Shown: piece after piece, positions 60,401 through 64,000 of the stretch
Position numbering within the stretch: position 1 is the first letter of the stretch
Layout: each line of letters begins with the position of its first letter
DNA from: Mycogone perniciosa
Lineage: Eukaryota > Ascomycota > Sordariomycetes > Hypocreales > Hypocreaceae
Direction of reading: 5' to 3'
Assembly (NCBI GenBank): GCA_025331125.1
Contig: JAOALB010000088.1
Coordinates: 1 to 64,000, forward strand
DNA: 64,000 bases
Notes under the pieces: generated by a model
Told to the model about the DNA's origin: nothing
The model's input: the letters and a program-made list of their open reading frames with translations, nothing else
Database searches by the model: none
Program-made: the position numbers and the translations under genes

Positions 60401-60500
60401 ACTACCTTCTTTTTTATCCCTTTAAAAATTAAAATACTGCTATTTTACTAGTTATTGTGTTTTATTATATAAATAGTTTATAGTAAAGCAATTTTAAGAC
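57500..60500 (-). mobile_element. Degenerate Ty3/gypsy retrotransposon, RT-RNase H-integrase part
   Basis: Reading through stops on the minus strand gives a recognisable domain order. At 59978-60003 FLNNI stands at the place of the FLDD(I/V) reverse transcriptase box. About 50-60 codons on there is a VK.IF... segment, then LAKLRGYL. At 59482-59502 the RNase H start VNASIIG corresponds to V(D/E)ASxxG, followed by GAVL. At about 59,240-59,260 comes YPWQVYNLVD, the DLPG-like end of RNase H. Near 58,590-58,680 a YSNKINKFYKVGLF-like segment has the place of the integrase zinc domain (H..GH.G...T...I...Y.W.G...D). Asp to Asn and Gln to stop changes are what G-to-A/C-to-T mutation produces. Exact ends are not visible. 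Confidence 0.65.
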
Positions 60501-63500
60501 CTAGCTTTCTATATTCTATAAAATCCTAAAAAAGTACTATTTCCCTGTTTTTTAAGATTTATATTAAAATTGCAGTTTTTTATATTATCAGTTTCCCTTT
60601 CACTGTTTTTAGGATTACAGTTAATTAATTTAATATAAGCTTTAAGCTAATTTTAATAGATAAGAATTTTAAAGTAATATAGTCGGCGAAAAGAGTATTA
60701 AAGTTTAAGTTATCCTTTACTTTATCCTATTTCTTTTATTTCTAATAAAGACTTTTAATAAAAATAAAACTATTAAATGGTATATTATCTATTAAATAGA
60801 TTTTTATACTTTTCTTTTTATATATAATATTAGTTTTAATCTTTTTGCGTTTTTATACTCTCTTTTAAAATCTTTTCTTTTAATCTTTTATTTCTTTAAA
60901 CTTTTATACTATCTTTTTTATTACTTTTATTTAATCTTTTAAATTATTAGCTAGTATTAATTAAATTAAATCCTTTTTAGTTTAGTTGAATAGTTAATAT
61001 AAAACCTCCTTTTTAAAAGTAAATTAAAGTATTTTTAAGCTTTTTTCTATTTTATTAATTTTATATTTAATTATAAAGTTAATATTTATTTTAACTCTAA
61101 GTTATATAATACCTTTATTTTATATTTTTAATAAATAGCTTTTATAGCTAAAGTAATAACTTAAATGTTTCCTATTCTGTATTTTATATATAAATCCTTA
61201 TTTTTTAATATATAATTAAATATTAGCTGTATAGCTTAAATAAACAGTATTTTAAAAATAAAAGGCATTAAGACTTTATTTAATGCAATATAAAGTCTTA
61301 CTGTTATTTATATATTACTTATATATATTTAAATAATAGGTTTTTTAGTTATATTTATTTATTTATTATTAAATATAGTATTAACCGCTTAATAAGGGTC
61401 TATTTTTAAATTGCATTTTACTGCTAGCTAATTAAAAATAATATTTCCTTTTAACTTTAAGTTTATAAATGCTTTAATAAACATACTATTAAACTATTTT
61501 AACTATACCTGTATTTAAGGCAGGTTTTATAAATATTTAAAGATTCTTTTTATTTAAATTATATTAATTTAGGCTATTAATCTTTATTCTTAATTCACTT
61601 TATAGTTAATAGTAATATTTAATTACTTAAGTTTATAAAAGTATACTTTTAGTAGTACTAAAGTATTAAAGTTTTTAAAATTAATTAATTCTTTATTTAA
61701 AAATCCCTTTATTTATAGGGATTATAAAGGCATAGTTTTAAAATATTAGTTTTATAGTAATTAAATAGTCTATATAGTTAATTTTATATATATAGCTATT
61801 GCGTCTAGTTTCTTTAATAGTTTTCTTTTTAAAGGGTATTTATAGGCAGAGAGAGATATTATTTAATATAAAGTAAGTTTAAAAATAGCTAAATTAATTT
61901 TCCTATAAAACTATATTTTGATAATTCTTTATAATTTTATAATTAAATCTGCTTTTAAAGTATTTATAAATTTTAAAATAGCATTTAAAAGAGTATTAGT
62001 TTTAAGCTTAATTATATTATTTAAAATTATAGCTTAAATTAATATTTTAGCTTACTCTACTTTTAGTAATTCCTCTTTATTTTTAATCTTTACTATTTTA
62101 CTGTCTTTACTGTATTATAGTTTAAATAGCATAATCTTTAAAATTATAAGTATAGGTTTAAATATAGTTACTTTTTCTTAATTAGCTGCTTTAGTTAAAG
62201 CAGCAATAATTCCTTCTTAACTTATTTATCCACTTTATTAATTATCTAAACGCGCTTTTATCCTCTATTAATTATAAAGTTAGCGAGGAAAGTTAAATTA
62301 AATAATTCTGCAGTTAAGCAGTTTTACTTATATTTATTTAAGCCGTTTTTAAAGGAATTTATTTTAGCTAGGTTTATAAAGATATTTTTAGCCTTTTCTA
62401 TATTTATATTATTTTATTTACTGCTAATTATTCAATCTTTGCCTATAAAGTATATAATATTTATTATTAGTCCCTTTACAGGGACTATATTTAACCTTTA
62501 TAATAGTTTAATTTTAAATATCTTTTTATACTTTATTTTTTTATAAACTAGATTAAAAAGTTTAGTTTTATAGTAGTTTACTTTTTAGTTAAAAAAGCTA
62601 GGTTTTATTTTTTTTGCAAGTAATAGGCTTAGCGAGACTTTATTTTAAGCCTTAAATAATTTTATTTAAAGCGCTAGCATTTTTTAGATATACATTCTAA
62701 TAGTTATAATTACTATAATTAATTAAGCTAAGACTAGGATTTTCTATAGGCTTACCTAAGCTATTCTTGCCTTTAAATCATATATTATAAACTTATAGCT
62801 TTTATTATAGGCTAGCTTAATATAGTTTTACAGGAAATAGCTTTTATTTATATAATATTAATAATATTTAATATTTGCAACTGCCTTTAAGTAATAGTAA
62901 AAGAATAAGTTTAATATACTATTATATAAAAGGTCTATTATATTAGTATTATTAATAGTAATTATTAATATAAAGAGTTTTTATTTAAGTTTGTTATTAC
63001 TAGTAGTAATATAATAATACTTTCTTTTCTTTAAATTAATTATTTTAGCTTTTTAATTAAAGACATAAACTGCTAGCTTATTAAATTTTCAGATAAAGCG
63101 TTTATTTAATCTTTAAGCTTAAGTTACTGCTTTTTCTGCCTTTTAAAAATTAAGCTTATTTCTAACATAAATAAATTAAATATATACCTAGTTTTAAAGG
63201 GTATTTTTATAAATTCTCGAAAATAGGCTCTTTAAATATCGAGTTGCGCGAGCGTTTTATTATAAAAGAATATCTAGACTTTAATATATATTAACTCTTT
63301 AAAATTATTAATTTCTTTAATTTCTTTAAAGGCTATTATTAATTAAAATAGCATTAATAGTATTGCCTTAGCAATATTATAAAAATATAATATAACTGCC
63401 TTTTAATTTCTTTTATTAAGCTTTTAATAAAGGTATTAATATTAAAGTAATTAATCTATTATAGATTATATTTTAATAGGCTTATAATAATAAAGATTTT

Positions 63501-64000
63501 AAAGCTGTATAGTATATAACTTTAATCATTCTTTATTATACTACTTATAATACTATATAAGCTTTTTCTTAACCTTATCTTAATTAATACTTTTTTTAAT
63601 AAAGATTTAGACTATTTTCTATTCTTTTAGTTTTATAAATAGTTTTAAGTACCTCCTTTAATCTTTTATTTTTTATTTATAGTTCTTTAAAAACTAAAAT
63701 ATATTTTCGCTATTAAATTTATTTATAAAATTAGTCTTTATAGGTAGCTTTATTGCTTAAATATTCTTAAAAGCTTTAATAAAAAAGAGGAACTTTTAAA
63801 AGGGTATTTTCTTATTTTCCGCTAAAGAACTTTATCTTTCCTTAATTTCTATTGCAATAGATTTAAAGGGTATTAATATTAGGCTAGGTATATAATTAAA
63901 TAATTCCTTTAATTAAAGTTTTAAGGAAAAGGTTATATTTAGTATTTTAATAACTAAAAGTTATTTATTTACTTTTAATCCCTTTATTTAAAGTTAAGAT

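Larger units (their letters stand above)
48585..64000. other. AT-rich, RIP-type degenerate transposon block
   Basis: 15.4 kb, about a quarter of the window, made almost wholly of A and T with constant TA/TTTAA/TATA strings and almost no CpG. No frame of 60 codons or more exists on either strand. The excess of TpA and loss of CpA/TpG/CpG is what repeat-induced point mutation leaves in repeated DNA. Minus-strand conceptual reading recovers a Ty3/gypsy polyprotein order (57.5-60.5 kb). Short islands of more normal composition stand out at 50,155-50,345, 51,425-51,660 and 53,340-53,480. The block runs off the window end. Confidence 0.85.

Noticed and set aside
48585..64000. Mitochondrial DNA as source of the AT-rich block
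   Set aside because: No tRNA, rRNA or respiratory genes are visible, no long frames exist, and gypsy-type domains can be read through mutated stops.
1..64000. CRISPR arrays, prokaryotic operons or phage
   Set aside because: Spliced eukaryotic genes throughout; no regularly spaced short repeats were seen.

Overview
The window is nuclear DNA of a filamentous ascomycete (Pezizomycotina, probably Eurotiales). Genes are split by short GT-AG introns of about 45-110 nt, often with a CTAAC-type branch site. Homologues are fungal: siderophore acyltransferase, CYP53 benzoate 4-hydroxylase, fungal-type fused bioDA, WSC-domain secreted protein. There is also a long AT-rich block with the hallmarks of RIP. 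The first 12 bases match the shared 3' end of Illumina adapters, so position 1 is almost certainly a contig edge.

Layout. 1-10 kb is a gene-poor accessory stretch: a frameshifted caspase-like gene and a small fragment of a second copy, a small Cys-rich ORF, a phenylalanine ammonia-lyase gene carrying one in-frame TAG, an alpha/beta-hydrolase scrap and a candidate pol III transcript or SINE. 10-18 kb is core metabolism: a SidL-like siderophore acyltransferase, an SDR oxidoreductase, and a six-exon FGAM synthase (purine pathway) on the minus strand. 18-27 kb holds an intron-bearing tRNA-Tyr, three genes of unknown function and an F-box/LRR-like gene. 27.9-32.7 kb is a 1546-residue secreted protein made of a beta-propeller, immunoglobulin-like repeats and five WSC domains. 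34-40 kb is a compact biotin cluster, bioB>, <bioF, bioDA>. 41-45 kb has a small coiled-coil gene, a CYP53 P450 and a tRNA-Asn. 46-47.3 kb is a class I terpene cyclase broken by a 4-bp tandem duplication.

From about 48,585 to the window end the base composition changes abruptly to very AT- and TpA-rich, with no open frame of 60 codons or more. Conceptual reading of the minus strand through its many stops still shows a Ty3/gypsy reverse transcriptase, RNase H and integrase order. A 402-bp LTR-like unit with an adjacent polypurine tract lies at 49.2-49.6 kb.

How the genes relate. bioF, bioDA and bioB together supply the last steps of biotin synthesis (pimeloyl thioester to KAPA to DAPA to dethiobiotin to biotin). 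PAL (cinnamate from phenylalanine) and CYP53 (4-hydroxybenzoate from benzoate) belong to the same aromatic route but lie 36 kb apart, and the PAL copy looks inactivated. Three lesions (caspase frameshift, PAL nonsense codon, terpene cyclase duplication) all hit accessory genes, while the housekeeping genes are intact.
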